Shown here one piece after another: positions 1-7,477 of a DNA stretch of 16,123 nt. Each line of letters starts with the position of its first letter. The first letter of the stretch is position 1. Under the pieces are notes generated by a model that was given only the letters and a program-made list of their open reading frames with translations, ran no database searches and was not told where the DNA came from. Location of the stretch: NCBI GenBank assembly GCA_002427045.1, contig DIPO01000079.1:1-16123 (forward strand). Reading direction: 5' to 3'. A program made the translations under genes and the position numbers. Source of the DNA: Firmicutes bacterium UBA5486 (GTDB lineage Bacteria; Bacillota; UBA4882; UBA10575).

Positions 1-84
1 AATTCTTAGCAAAAACAGTAATGGATGATTTTGTAAGAAAAAAGTGTCAACGAATACTTGACACATACAGCCTTTTTCTATCCC

Positions 85-112
85 TTGACTTAACTAGCTT
101 TTGTGTTATCAT
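85..112 (+). promoter_or_regulatory. Predicted sigma-A promoter of the sulP-mrp operon
   Basis: TTGACT (85-90) and TATCAT (107-112) are separated by 16 bases, and a TG dinucleotide sits one base before the -10 (extended -10 form). Transcription would begin near 118-120, about 25 bases before the riboswitch aptamer, which is the expected geometry. A second TTGACA (58-63) has no acceptable -10 at the right distance. This is prediction from consensus only. Confidence 0.6.
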
Positions 113-140
113 TGGAAATGATAGTATATTTAAACAAAAA

Positions 141-260
141 AACGTCATCTCCGAATTCCTTATAAGAAACGGGGGACCCATTATTGGGGTGAATCCTGGT
201 TATCAGGTAGGGCAACTTGGGTGTCCGAACCCGTCAGCTAACCCCGTAGGAGTGATCCAA
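141..260 (+). ncRNA. c-di-AMP riboswitch (ydaO/yuaA class) aptamer
   Basis: Conserved ydaO-class blocks appear in order: CCGAAT (151-156), GGGGGACCC (171-179), TTGGGGTGAATCC (184-196), AGGTAGGGC (205-213), TCCGAACCCGTCAGCTAACC (224-243) and CGTAGG (245-250). A closing P1 helix can be drawn between 144-152 and 249-256 with one bulged base. The class binds cyclic di-AMP, and binding normally favours transcription termination, so downstream genes are off when c-di-AMP is high. The aptamer sits directly before an intrinsic terminator and the sulP-mrp operon. The short reading frame that runs through it (21-287) is therefore not treated as a gene. Confidence 0.92.
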
Positions 261-301
261 GCGTTGTGTTTTAGTCATAAGACTTAACCTTCGCTTTTTT
301 T
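259..301 (+). terminator. Riboswitch expression platform: intrinsic terminator
   Basis: AAGCG (259-263) can pair with CGCTT (292-296), and an inner helix forms around AGTC-ATAA-GACT. The stem is imperfect in the middle. It is followed by seven T residues (295-301). Its place immediately after the aptamer P1 stem suggests that ligand binding decides whether RNA polymerase reads into the transporter operon. Termination control is inferred; no experiment is implied. Confidence 0.75.
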
Positions 302-414
302 GCGTTTAAAAGAGGAAGAATTAGTCAGCGTGAGCGATTACTTATTATTTATTATATCTGATTATCCTATTTTATCTAAATTTATTAGGGGCTAAATAGA
401 ACGGGGTGGTTTTT

Positions 415-1926
415 TTGAAAAAATGGTGGCATCGTGTACGGGGTGATGTGATGGGCGGAGCCACGGCGGCAGTTGTCGCCCTTCCTCTTGCCCTAGCCTT
501 CGGAATTGCCAGTGGAGCAGGTGCGGTAGCAGGCTTATATGCGTCAATCTTTGGTGGCCTAACCGCGGCTGTATTTGGTGGTTGTGGTGTGCAAATTACT
601 GGCCCTACTGGCGCAATGACGGCAGTTTTGGTCAGCATTGTCAGCCAGTATGGGGTAGGTGGCATGCTTCTGGCTGGTGCTTTAGCAGGTTTGATGCAAG
701 TGATTTTTGGCTTGCTACGATTAGGTGGATTCGTTAAATACCTGCCCCAGCCAGTAATCGCTGGTTTTACAAATGGAGTCTCTATCTTATTTTTTATGAC
801 AGCTATTGGTGATGCTCTAGAGACGCCCTCTATTACTCTGATAACCACAGTAGTTATTCTGTTGGCACTACGTTTCTTTAAGCAAGTTCCGGAATCCTTG
901 TTTGGCTTAGTTGCCGGCCTAGTTGTTAACGAACTTTTCATTCACAGCCCACAGGTTGTGGGCAATCTCCCCTTTGGTGTACCCAAACTGGCACTTGGTA
1001 CCATGCCTTTTAGTGAGATAGGACAATTAATTATGCCGGCATTCACGATTTGTCTTTTGGGTAGCATCTCAGCATTGTTATCAGCAGAGGTTACTGATGG
1101 GATGATCGGTGCCCAGCATGATAGTAACCGAGAGCTTATCGGCCAAGGCCTAGGGAATCTGGTCTCTTCATTGATCGGCGGTGTACCCGTATCTGGGGCT
1201 GTCGCCCGCTCTGGAATTAATGTCCATAGTGGAGGGCGCACCCGACTTTCCGGTATCCTACACGCTATCTTCTTGATGCTGATGGTTCTGGTTCTTGGCC
1301 CTATTGCTAGGCGTATACCATTAGCCTCATTGGCAGCTATCCTCATGGTTGCTTCAGTTCGCACAGCCGATTGGAAAAGCCTAAAGCTAATACCCCATGC
1401 TCGTTTGAGTTATGGAGCGATTATGACTATTACTACCATATTGACAGTGGTGAAGGATTTAACTATTGCCGTGGCGGTAGGAATTGTTCTAGCGAGCATA
1501 GTGGTACTGGTTGAATTGGCTTTTTCACCGCAAGGAAAAGTAGTCAGCAAGCAGTGTACCGCAGCCTCAGTTCTTCCTGTTCATCCTGATCTTGAAGTAA
1601 TCGCTTTCCATGGACCTTTGTTTTTCGTTGGGGCAGAGAATTTGAGGCGCTGTGTAAGGGAGATATCTGAAAAATCTATCCTGATTATGGATTTCTCTGA
1701 TGTATCCGTTATGGATGAGACTGGAGCCCTATCCCTTCGGGATTTTGTTTGGCGGTTGCAAGGGGAAGGCAAGAACATATACATTGGAGGGCTCAACAGA
1801 AAGCCTTTGCGGATGTTGATCAGAATGGGCGTAGTAGACAGCCTGGGCAGATCTCGAGTCTGTAAGAGACTGGAAACTGCTGTACACAGAGCGTCTGAGG
1901 AAGGTAGTCTAAGCTGGCCGGAGTAA
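415..1926 (+). CDS. SulP-family anion transporter with C-terminal STAS domain (BicA-like)
   Basis: This is an inner-membrane SLC26/SulP transporter of about 503 residues. The N-terminus carries the family's first helices and the GPTGAMT signature (residues 63-69), with ALPLALAFGIASGAGA just before, which closely resembles cyanobacterial BicA Na+/bicarbonate symporters as I recall them. Hydrophobic helices continue to about residue 375. A STAS domain follows (about 389-495, with a MDFSDVSVMDETGA segment). I chose TTG at 415 because GGGGTGG (403-409) gives a normal SD spacing; GTG at 406 is possible but its nearest G-rich stretch is 14 bases away. It is the first gene after the c-di-AMP riboswitch and lies 104 bases before mrpE, so it is probably co-transcribed with the Mrp antiporter. 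The substrate could be bicarbonate, sulfate or another anion. Family is certain; bicarbonate is inference. Confidence 0.92.
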   Translation: MKKWWHRVRGDVMGGATAAVVALPLALAFGIASGAGAVAGLYASIFGGLTAAVFGGCGVQITGPTGAMTAVLVSIVSQYGVGGMLLAGALAGLMQVIFGLLRLGGFVKYLPQPVIAGFTNGVSILFFMTAIGDALETPSITLITTVVILLALRFFKQVPESLFGLVAGLVVNELFIHSPQVVGNLPFGVPKLALGTMPFSEIGQLIMPAFTICLLGSISALLSAEVTDGMIGAQHDSNRELIGQGLGNLVSSLIGGVPVSGAVARSGINVHSGGRTRLSGILHAIFLMLMVLVLGPIARRIPLASLAAILMVASVRTADWKSLKLIPHARLSYGAIMTITTILTVVKDLTIAVAVGIVLASIVVLVELAFSPQGKVVSKQCTAASVLPVHPDLEVIAFHGPLFFVGAENLRRCVREISEKSILIMDFSDVSVMDETGALSLRDFVWRLQGEGKNIYIGGLNRKPLRMLIRMGVVDSLGRSRVCKRLETAVHRASEEGSLSWPE

Positions 1927-1996
1927 ACGCGTATTTGGTTCTGGGAAGTGCTTTATGATTCGAACTATGGGGTGTATGGGGTAAGTACTTTTATAC

Positions 1997-2016
1997 TCCT
2001 ATGCTGCTGCATAGGA
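1997..2016 (+). other. Perfect hairpin just upstream of the mrpE ribosome binding site
   Basis: TCCTATGC (1997-2004) and GCATAGGA (2009-2016) are perfect complements closing a TGCT tetraloop. The SD sequence AAAAGGAGG follows directly. There is no T tract, so it is not an intrinsic terminator. It may be an mRNA processing or stability element between sulP and the mrp genes, or it may affect ribosome loading on mrpE. Confidence 0.5.
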
Positions 2017-2030
2017 AAAGGAGGTTTATC

Positions 2031-2609
2031 ATGCGCAAGCGATCACTAGTTCTATTTGCTTTACTGTTAGTATTTTGGGTAGTGATTTCTGCAGGTGTAG
2101 ATCCGCAGCATATTCTAGCCGGGGCGATTCTTGCCCTAATCACTGTTTGGTTTTGGCAGGATCTTGGCCCAAGATTACCCAGTATACCATTTGCTAAGGA
2201 ACTGCTGCATTTGGGTCGCTGCCTTGTATTGTTAGTACTGTATATTGTTCAATCAAACATCAACGTAGCCAAAACATTGCTGTTTTCCAGCCCGCCGGTG
2301 AGCCCGGTGTTTGTGGTGATGGAACCTCCGATTAAAAGCAATTGGGGGAGAGTGCTCCTGGCTACCTGTATCACTATTACTCCGGGTACGGTGACTATTG
2401 ATGTTGATCCAGAAACAGGCCGATTTATTGTGCATGCACTAACAGAAGAAACAGCGATTGGCTTGTTCTATTGGCGGATTATTGATGAGATCAAAAACCT
2501 GGAAACATTGAGGCAAAGGAGGGCAAAGCATGTGGTGGATACTGGCAGGACTCATGATCTTGATTCTCTTAGTACTCTTACGAGCGATTATCGGGCCGAC
2601 AGTCATTGA
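2031..2609 (+). CDS. mrpE: Na+/H+ antiporter subunit E (MrpE/MnhE)
   Basis: MrpE is a small membrane subunit of the multisubunit Mrp cation/proton antiporter. The 192-residue product has N-terminal hydrophobic helices, then the family hallmark of a soluble part with TPGTVTIDVD (residues 117-126) and a C-terminal IIDEIKNLE helix. ATG 2031 follows AAAAGGAGG at 2016-2024; the in-frame ATG at 2001 is inside the hairpin and lacks an SD. MrpE proteins are usually about 160 residues, and the last 26 codons here overlap mrpF in another frame, so the tail after about residue 166 is an extension without recognisable motifs. It is the first mrp gene of the operon. The order E-F-G before the other subunits matches archaeal and Mbh-type clusters rather than the A-to-G order of Bacillus. 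Confidence 0.93.
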   Translation: MRKRSLVLFALLLVFWVVISAGVDPQHILAGAILALITVWFWQDLGPRLPSIPFAKELLHLGRCLVLLVLYIVQSNINVAKTLLFSSPPVSPVFVVMEPPIKSNWGRVLLATCITITPGTVTIDVDPETGRFIVHALTEETAIGLFYWRIIDEIKNLETLRQRRAKHVVDTGRTHDLDSLSTLTSDYRADSH

Positions 2610-2841
2610 TCGCTTGATTTCTATTAATGCCATCACCAGTAAGGTCAGTGTGATTATCCTATTGATGGCCTTTGCCAGAGGAGAGTATGGATTTATTGAT
2701 GTGGCCTTCGTTTTTATGTTGTGTGGATTTGTGGGAGGACTTTGGATACTTAAAGTACTCACACCTGGTGATTGGCAGCTGAAGATACCAGGATTAGAAG
2801 GCTTTGAAGGTGATAGAGAGGAAGTGCCTTCACATGATTAA
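2530..2841 (+). CDS. mrpF: Na+/H+ antiporter subunit F (MrpF/MnhF)
   Basis: A 103-residue subunit with three predicted membrane helices and the MrpF core GPTVIDRLISINAI (residues 22-35), whose aspartate lies in the membrane region. The ATG at 2530 has AAAGGAGGG about seven bases upstream, placed inside the mrpE tail, so the start is well supported even though the two genes overlap by 80 bases. The product acts only within the Mrp complex, where F and G support the cation-translocating module. The hydrophilic C-terminal tail ends at 2841 and overlaps the start of mrpG by eight bases, implying coupled translation. Confidence 0.93.
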   Translation: MWWILAGLMILILLVLLRAIIGPTVIDRLISINAITSKVSVIILLMAFARGEYGFIDVAFVFMLCGFVGGLWILKVLTPGDWQLKIPGLEGFEGDREEVPSHD

Positions 2842-3145
2842 ATGGATAGCAAATATTTGTTTTATTGGGTCATTTTTGGCCTTTGGTTTAGGGACTTTAG
2901 GCTTGTTCAGATTTCCAGATCCATATACCCGCATGCATGCGGTGGGAATGGGTGATACCCTGGGTGTGGGGCTGGTTGGGCTTGGGCTTTTATTGCTCAG
3001 CCCCAACTGGATTTTACGGATTAAACTGGTGGTTATTCTATTCTTGTTTTGGACGATTAACCCCACCATGACACATTTGGTGGCCAAAGCGGGCCTGATC
3101 CATGGGACCCAACCTGTGGAAGGCACAAGACTGAGGAAGGGGTGA
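2834..3145 (+). CDS. mrpG: Na+/H+ antiporter subunit G (MrpG/MnhG)
   Basis: A 103-residue subunit with three predicted membrane helices and the MrpG signature GLFRFPDPYTRMHA, followed by GDTLGVGL. The ATG at 2834 is preceded by AGAGGAAG; an in-frame ATG at 2804 would lie deep in mrpF and lacks a good SD. It overlaps mrpF by eight bases. MrpG is an accessory membrane subunit required for assembly and activity of the Mrp antiporter and of the related MbhC position in membrane-bound hydrogenases. No hydrogenase or quinone-module gene is present nearby, so this is an antiporter operon, not a respiratory hydrogenase. Confidence 0.93.
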   Translation: MIKWIANICFIGSFLAFGLGTLGLFRFPDPYTRMHAVGMGDTLGVGLVGLGLLLLSPNWILRIKLVVILFLFWTINPTMTHLVAKAGLIHGTQPVEGTRLRKG

Positions 3146-3149
3146 GCAT

Positions 3150-3401
3150 ATGCATTTTGTAGCTGTTGATTACTGGATTATGATCCTTCTGTTTATCCTA
3201 GTGGTGGCATCTTTAGCTATGTATTTTATCAAGGATCTAGTGCATGCAGTCATCGTTTATGGTGCATACAGTTTGACTATGGCTCTCATATGGCTACAGA
3301 TGAATACTCCCGACCTTGCTATTACGGAAGCAGCTGCGGGGATCTGTATGACTGTCTTAATGATGGTGGTTATCTTCCGCACAAGCCGAAGGGAGGAATA
3401 G
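3150..3401 (+). CDS. DUF4040 / MbhD-like subunit (C-terminal MrpA domain as a separate protein)
   Basis: An 83-residue protein with about three membrane helices. It carries the NTPDLAITEAAAG block (residues 52-64), with an acidic pair (Asp55, Glu60) that is also present in the C-terminal region of full-length MrpA and in MbhD. The start at ATG 3150 has GAGGAAGGGG just upstream, five bases after the mrpG stop. In Bacillus-type operons this domain is fused to the large NuoL-like MrpA; here it stands alone and the NuoL-like part is encoded at the end of the operon. It is thought to lie at the interface between the antiporter-like module and the small subunits. Confidence 0.88.
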   Translation: MHFVAVDYWIMILLFILVVASLAMYFIKDLVHAVIVYGAYSLTMALIWLQMNTPDLAITEAAAGICMTVLMMVVIFRTSRREE

Positions 3402-3403
3402 CA

Positions 3404-3700
3404 GTGAGAATAGGGAAACTGCTGATTCTGCTTGTAGCTTTACTAGTGGCCTATGGAATACTGATTACAGTAGCGGAGCTGCCTCCCTATGGAATGCCGG
3501 ACAATCCCGTTCACAACCAGGTCTCGGAACGCTATATTAACGAGGCTGTTGAAGACACCGGAGTACTGAATATGGTGACAGCGATTGTCCTTGATTATAG
3601 GGCATACGATACAATGTTCGAGACGATTGTACTGTTCACGGCAACTCTTGCCGTGGTCATTACCCTAAAAACTTCTAAAAGAGAGGAGAGCGGTAAATGA
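3404..3700 (+). CDS. MbhE-like subunit (MrpA C-terminal / MrpB N-terminal segment)
   Basis: A 98-residue protein with an N-terminal helix, a conserved outside segment including NPVHNQVSERYINEAVEDTG and the VLDYRAYDTMFE motif, and a C-terminal helix. These are the landmarks of the MbhE-type segment that closes MrpA in fused systems. GTG 3404 is preceded by GGGAGGA (3391-3397) and lies two bases after the previous stop; a longer in-frame reading from 3290 only covers the upstream gene out of frame. Its end overlaps mrpB by four bases (ATGA). Role: structural part of the Mrp complex membrane arm. Confidence 0.88.
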   Translation: MRIGKLLILLVALLVAYGILITVAELPPYGMPDNPVHNQVSERYINEAVEDTGVLNMVTAIVLDYRAYDTMFETIVLFTATLAVVITLKTSKREESGK

Positions 3701-4122
3701 GAGACTTTATTTTAAAGCGGGTGGCTGCCATAATTCTACCTTTTATCTGCACATATGGATTTTATGTGATTCTCCATGGCCATGTTTCCCCGGGAGGCTC
3801 CTTTGCCGGAGGTATTATAGTAGGGCTCAGTTTTATCGCATTCTCCACGATTTATGGCATAGAAAAAGGCCGTGCCAGGTTACCAGAAACAGTTCTTACC
3901 TGGACAGAGAGCTTTGGTACCCTATGGTATGGAATCATGGGAATGGTAGGTATTACCAAAGGGGCTCCTTTTTTGGCGAATAAGCTGGCAGGCATTGACC
4001 TTGGGGTACCGGGAACGCTTTCTTCTGGAGGGCTTATTTCTCTTATTGGTCTCGGTGTTGGCATTAGGGTAGCCAGTACCATAGTAACTTTGTTTTTTAC
4101 TATGATGGAGGAAAAATCGTGA
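3697..4122 (+). CDS. mrpB: Na+/H+ antiporter subunit B (MrpB/MnhB)
   Basis: A 141-residue, four-helix membrane subunit with the MrpB/MbhF core GHVSPGGSFAGGII (residues 28-41). The start codon is within the ATGA overlap with the previous gene, preceded by GAGAGGAG. It ends in a GTGA overlap with mrpC, which indicates translational coupling through this part of the operon. It acts in the cytoplasmic membrane as part of the Mrp antiporter; MrpB is essential for antiport in characterised Mrp systems. Confidence 0.93.
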   Translation: MRDFILKRVAAIILPFICTYGFYVILHGHVSPGGSFAGGIIVGLSFIAFSTIYGIEKGRARLPETVLTWTESFGTLWYGIMGMVGITKGAPFLANKLAGIDLGVPGTLSSGGLISLIGLGVGIRVASTIVTLFFTMMEEKS

Positions 4123-4502
4123 GAATATTACTAGAAAAACTAATGGCTAACTATCCATATTTTGCTGCTGTAGTCCTTTTCACTATTGGGGCTCTCACTG
4201 TGATGACTCGTTCCAACCTGTTTAAGAAACTGATTGGGATTAATATCATGGAAAGCGGAATTTTTCTTATGTTTGTTGCTGCGGGTAATATCCGAGGTGG
4301 GGCTGTGCCAATTCTCGATGAGGCAAATACAAAGTCTGTGTATATCAATCCGCTGCCATCAGCTTTAATGTTGACTGGTATAGTTGTTAGTGTGAGTGTA
4401 ACTGCTTTCGCTTTGGCACTCATTGTTCGATTATACAAATCGTACGGTACTACTGATGCCCATCGAATAGCGGAGATGAGAAACGAGGTGTCAGAGAGAT
4501 GA
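4119..4502 (+). CDS. mrpC: Na+/H+ antiporter subunit C (MrpC/MnhC, NuoK-like)
   Basis: A 127-residue NuoK-like subunit with three helices. IGINIMESGIFLMFVA (residues 39-54) carries the intramembrane glutamate (Glu46) expected in the NuoK/MrpC family, and NPLPSALMLTGIVV contains the conserved proline-rich turn. GTG 4119 overlaps the mrpB stop as GTGA, with a GGAGGA SD six bases before. It ends in an ATGA overlap with the first antiporter subunit. The glutamate is thought to lie on the ion path linking MrpC to the antiporter-like subunits. Confidence 0.93.
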   Translation: MRILLEKLMANYPYFAAVVLFTIGALTVMTRSNLFKKLIGINIMESGIFLMFVAAGNIRGGAVPILDEANTKSVYINPLPSALMLTGIVVSVSVTAFALALIVRLYKSYGTTDAHRIAEMRNEVSER

Positions 4503-5995
4503 CAGCAGCGATCACAGCTAACCTACCAGTATTTGTTGTTATTGCCCCTCTATTTGTTGCTTTTGTTCTGCCGACCTTTGCTCGCCGGATGCGGTTAGTG
4601 GAGGGTCTTGTCATCTTTGTGGAAGCTTTGGGGCTTGTGGGTGCAGGGTATCTGGCATCCATTGTTTTAGCACAAAAAGGTATCCCCATTATCTACCGTC
4701 TGGGTGGTTGGCCGGCTCCATGGGGAATTGAGCTGGAGGTAGGCAGTTTAGGGGCCTTTTTCTTACTTGTTATAGCCGGTGTTAGTCTGCCGGTAGCATT
4801 GTTTGCCAGGGGTAATCTTACTAAAGAGGTAGGTAGCAAAGAGCGGGTAACCCGGTTTTATGTACTCTATCTGCTGCTGAACGGTGCTCTAGCCGGTATG
4901 GCGGTAACAAACGATCTTTTTAATGTTTTTGTCTTAGTAGAAGTAGCTACTTTAAGCTGTTGTGGTTTGGTAAGTGCCCGCAATCACCCTCGGGCTGCTG
5001 AAGCCGCCTTCACATACTTGATACTGGCAACTTTAGGCTCTACCCTTGTTCTTGGTGGAATTGGTTTTCTCTATATTACCACTGGACATCTGAATATGGG
5101 GTTTTCCTCTCAGGAACTGGGGAGGATTTGGCAGGATAACCCCCATGTGGTATGGGTGGCAATCAGCTTCATGTTGGTTGGTTTTGGGGTTAAATCAGCT
5201 CTTTTCCCATTGCATCTTTGGCTGCCAGATGCACATTCTACGGCCCCTTCTCCCGCTAGTGCCATTTTATCCGGGCTTGCTATTAAAGGCTATCTGATCT
5301 GCCTTTTGAAGATCTTGTACAATGTATTTGGTCATACTTTGATACAGGCATTTGCTGTACACAGGATACTGGTGCTGGCGGGTATGGTTGCGATTATTGC
5401 CGGTTCCATATTGGCCCTTACACAAGATGAACTAAAGCGGAGACTTGCTTTTTCTACTGTTGCCCAGGTAGGCTATATTTATCTGGGTTTGGGTCTTGTG
5501 AACACAAAGGGCTTGACTGGTATGTTGTTTTACCTGGCCAGTCATGCAGTGAGCAAGTCAGCCCTGTTTTTGGCGGCAGGTGCCATGATCGCCGCTACGG
5601 GTAAGCAGAGTATCAGTGAACTGGCCGGTATCGGTCGGAAAATGCCGATAACGATGGCAGTCTTTACCGTTGGTAGTCTAAGTCTGGTAGGTATTCCGCT
5701 ATTTTCTGGCTTTATTGGGAAATGGTATCTAATCCTTGGAAATTTAGAAGCCGGAAATATCATTCCGGTAGCTGTGATTATCATAGGGAGTGTGCTTTGT
5801 GCCGCTTACCTTTTTCCCATTATTCGGACTGCTTACTTCGAACCGGTAGCAGATGAAGACTGGCAAGATCCTGGTTTGCCGCAGAAGATCAGCCTTATTC
5901 TGCTGGCAGTAGCAATAGTGATTCTAGGAGTTTTACCAGGACCTTTCCTGGAGCTGGCTAGTAGGGCTGCAGCTGAATTTTTGGTGCTCCAGTAG
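4499..5995 (+). CDS. mrpD: Antiporter-like subunit 1 (MrpD/MnhD, NuoM/NuoN type)
   Basis: A 498-residue, roughly 14-helix protein of the proton-translocating subunit family. All expected ion-path residues are visible: Glu148 in VLVEVATLS, Lys232 in GFGVKSALFPLHLWLPDA, Lys263 in GLAIKGYL, and Lys353 in SHAVSKSALF. It therefore looks like a fully active MrpD. The ATG is in the four-base overlap with mrpC. A G-rich SD stretch and 22 bases separate its stop from the next subunit. The subunit is expected to carry one proton/cation pathway of the Mrp antiporter. Confidence 0.94.
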   Translation: MTAAITANLPVFVVIAPLFVAFVLPTFARRMRLVEGLVIFVEALGLVGAGYLASIVLAQKGIPIIYRLGGWPAPWGIELEVGSLGAFFLLVIAGVSLPVALFARGNLTKEVGSKERVTRFYVLYLLLNGALAGMAVTNDLFNVFVLVEVATLSCCGLVSARNHPRAAEAAFTYLILATLGSTLVLGGIGFLYITTGHLNMGFSSQELGRIWQDNPHVVWVAISFMLVGFGVKSALFPLHLWLPDAHSTAPSPASAILSGLAIKGYLICLLKILYNVFGHTLIQAFAVHRILVLAGMVAIIAGSILALTQDELKRRLAFSTVAQVGYIYLGLGLVNTKGLTGMLFYLASHAVSKSALFLAAGAMIAATGKQSISELAGIGRKMPITMAVFTVGSLSLVGIPLFSGFIGKWYLILGNLEAGNIIPVAVIIIGSVLCAAYLFPIIRTAYFEPVADEDWQDPGLPQKISLILLAVAIVILGVLPGPFLELASRAAAEFLVLQ

Positions 5996-6017
5996 GGGGG
6001 AGGAGGGGATTTGACAG

Positions 6018-7460
6018 ATGCTTAATCTTATTCTGGCTTTATCAAGTGGAGTGGTTGGCGGCCTGATAGTTGCTATGATGCCCCAGGCCAATCACCGCCT
6101 GCGTAACCTTGTTGTTTTGGTTTTCTCTGCATCCGGCATGGTTTTTAGCTGGCGAGTTGCTCAAATGGTGTTTGCAGGCGAGAGTGTTAAAATAGCCGGT
6201 GAGTTCGGTGGATTAGCCTGGAGTCTTGCCCCAGATCCACTGGGAGCAGTTTTTGGACTTATTGCTTCCACTCTATGGCTTTTTGCTGCTGTATATTCTT
6301 TTGGATATATGGCCCAAAAGCATAAACAAAGGACTTATTACACCTTTTTACTTATATCTCTCAGTGTGACCCTTGGAGTAGCTTTCTCAGGTAATCTTGT
6401 GGCTTTGTATTTGTTCTACGAACTACTTACCTTTGCTACTTATCCTCTAGTGATTCATGAACGTAGTTCTGAGGCAGTGAAAGCCGGATCGAAGTATATT
6501 CTTTACAGCCTTTCCGGTGCAGGAGCAATCTTGATTGCGATTGTGATCACCTACCGTTGGGCAGGGAATCTTGATTTTGCTGGAGGGCCTATCCTTGTGG
6601 GCTGTTTAAAGCCCGGGCTTAGCTGGCTCCTGTTATTATTTGTTGGTGGATTTGGTGTCAAGGCGGCCATAATGCCATTGCATCGGTGGTTACCAGCGGC
6701 CATGATCGCTCCGACTCCGGTAAGTGCTCTGCTGCATGCCGTGGCAGTGGTTTATTCCGGTGTCTATGGAATTTTGCGGGTAGTATATTCTGTGTTTGGC
6801 CACGAGCTTATGGGACAGCTAAGTTTTGCCAGCATACTTCCCTGGATTGCGGCTTTTACTATTTTGGTAGGGGTTGCTATAGCTACTCAGCAGGATGTTT
6901 TAAAACGGCGATTAGCTTATCATACTATCAGTCAGCTTTCCTATATTCTGTTGGGTGCCTTTACACTGCAGCCGTGGGGATTAACTGGGGCCATACTGCA
7001 CATGATTAGTTACTCTACGCTAAAAGTAACTCTCTTCTTTTGTGCAGGGATCATTGCTGAGCAGACCGGCGAGACCAAGGTCAGCAGGATGGGTGGGGTC
7101 GGTTGGTCACTACCTAAGACCATGGCCGCCTTTGGTATCGCCAGCCTAGGAATGATTGGTATGCTGCCTCTCAATACCTTTTGGAGCAAATACTACCTGA
7201 TGAAGGGGAGTGTAGCGGGGGGAAGATGGCCTCTTGCTTTGGTATTGATCGGCAGTGGTATCATCAATGCTCTCTGTTTCATTCCTACAGTTGTAACTGC
7301 CTTTAGCGGAGAAAGAGTTCGGTCGGACACCGAACAGGGAGGCAGGGTTGCCCTTATGCTTGCTCCAACCATGTTTTTAGCTGCGATTTCACTTTTCATT
7401 GGCCTTTGGCCAGGAATTGTTTGGTCGGGAGTTCAGGCTGTTGTTGATTGGTTTTTCTAA
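6018..7460 (+). CDS. Antiporter-like subunit 2 (MrpD paralogue, altered ion-path residues)
   Basis: A 480-residue paralogue of the preceding subunit. Glu135 (FYELLTFATYP) and Lys215 (GFGVKAAIMPLHRWLPAA) are kept. The TM8 position that holds lysine in the first and third subunits reads LLHAVAVVYSGVYG, that is His240 and Tyr246; the His resembles the NuoL/MrpA pattern. In TM12 the usual HAxxK is SYSTLK, so tyrosine (332) replaces histidine while Lys336 remains. ATG 6018 follows AGGAGGGGAT. Products of this type occur in clostridial and archaeal Mrp-like clusters that contain several antiporter subunits. Membership is certain; whether it pumps protons, another cation, or is structural is unknown. 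Confidence 0.9.
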   Translation: MLNLILALSSGVVGGLIVAMMPQANHRLRNLVVLVFSASGMVFSWRVAQMVFAGESVKIAGEFGGLAWSLAPDPLGAVFGLIASTLWLFAAVYSFGYMAQKHKQRTYYTFLLISLSVTLGVAFSGNLVALYLFYELLTFATYPLVIHERSSEAVKAGSKYILYSLSGAGAILIAIVITYRWAGNLDFAGGPILVGCLKPGLSWLLLLFVGGFGVKAAIMPLHRWLPAAMIAPTPVSALLHAVAVVYSGVYGILRVVYSVFGHELMGQLSFASILPWIAAFTILVGVAIATQQDVLKRRLAYHTISQLSYILLGAFTLQPWGLTGAILHMISYSTLKVTLFFCAGIIAEQTGETKVSRMGGVGWSLPKTMAAFGIASLGMIGMLPLNTFWSKYYLMKGSVAGGRWPLALVLIGSGIINALCFIPTVVTAFSGERVRSDTEQGGRVALMLAPTMFLAAISLFIGLWPGIVWSGVQAVVDWFF

Positions 7461-7477
7461 AGAAAGGAGGCCAAGTT

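Noticed and set aside
21..287. An 88-codon open frame at the left end
   Set aside because: It overlaps the promoter and c-di-AMP riboswitch, has no SD, and its translation is just the conserved RNA read as codons.
372..1796. Open frames on the minus strand inside the SulP gene, and similar ones within the mrp genes
   Set aside because: They are antisense shadows without SD or homology, rich in residues produced by reversing membrane-protein codons.
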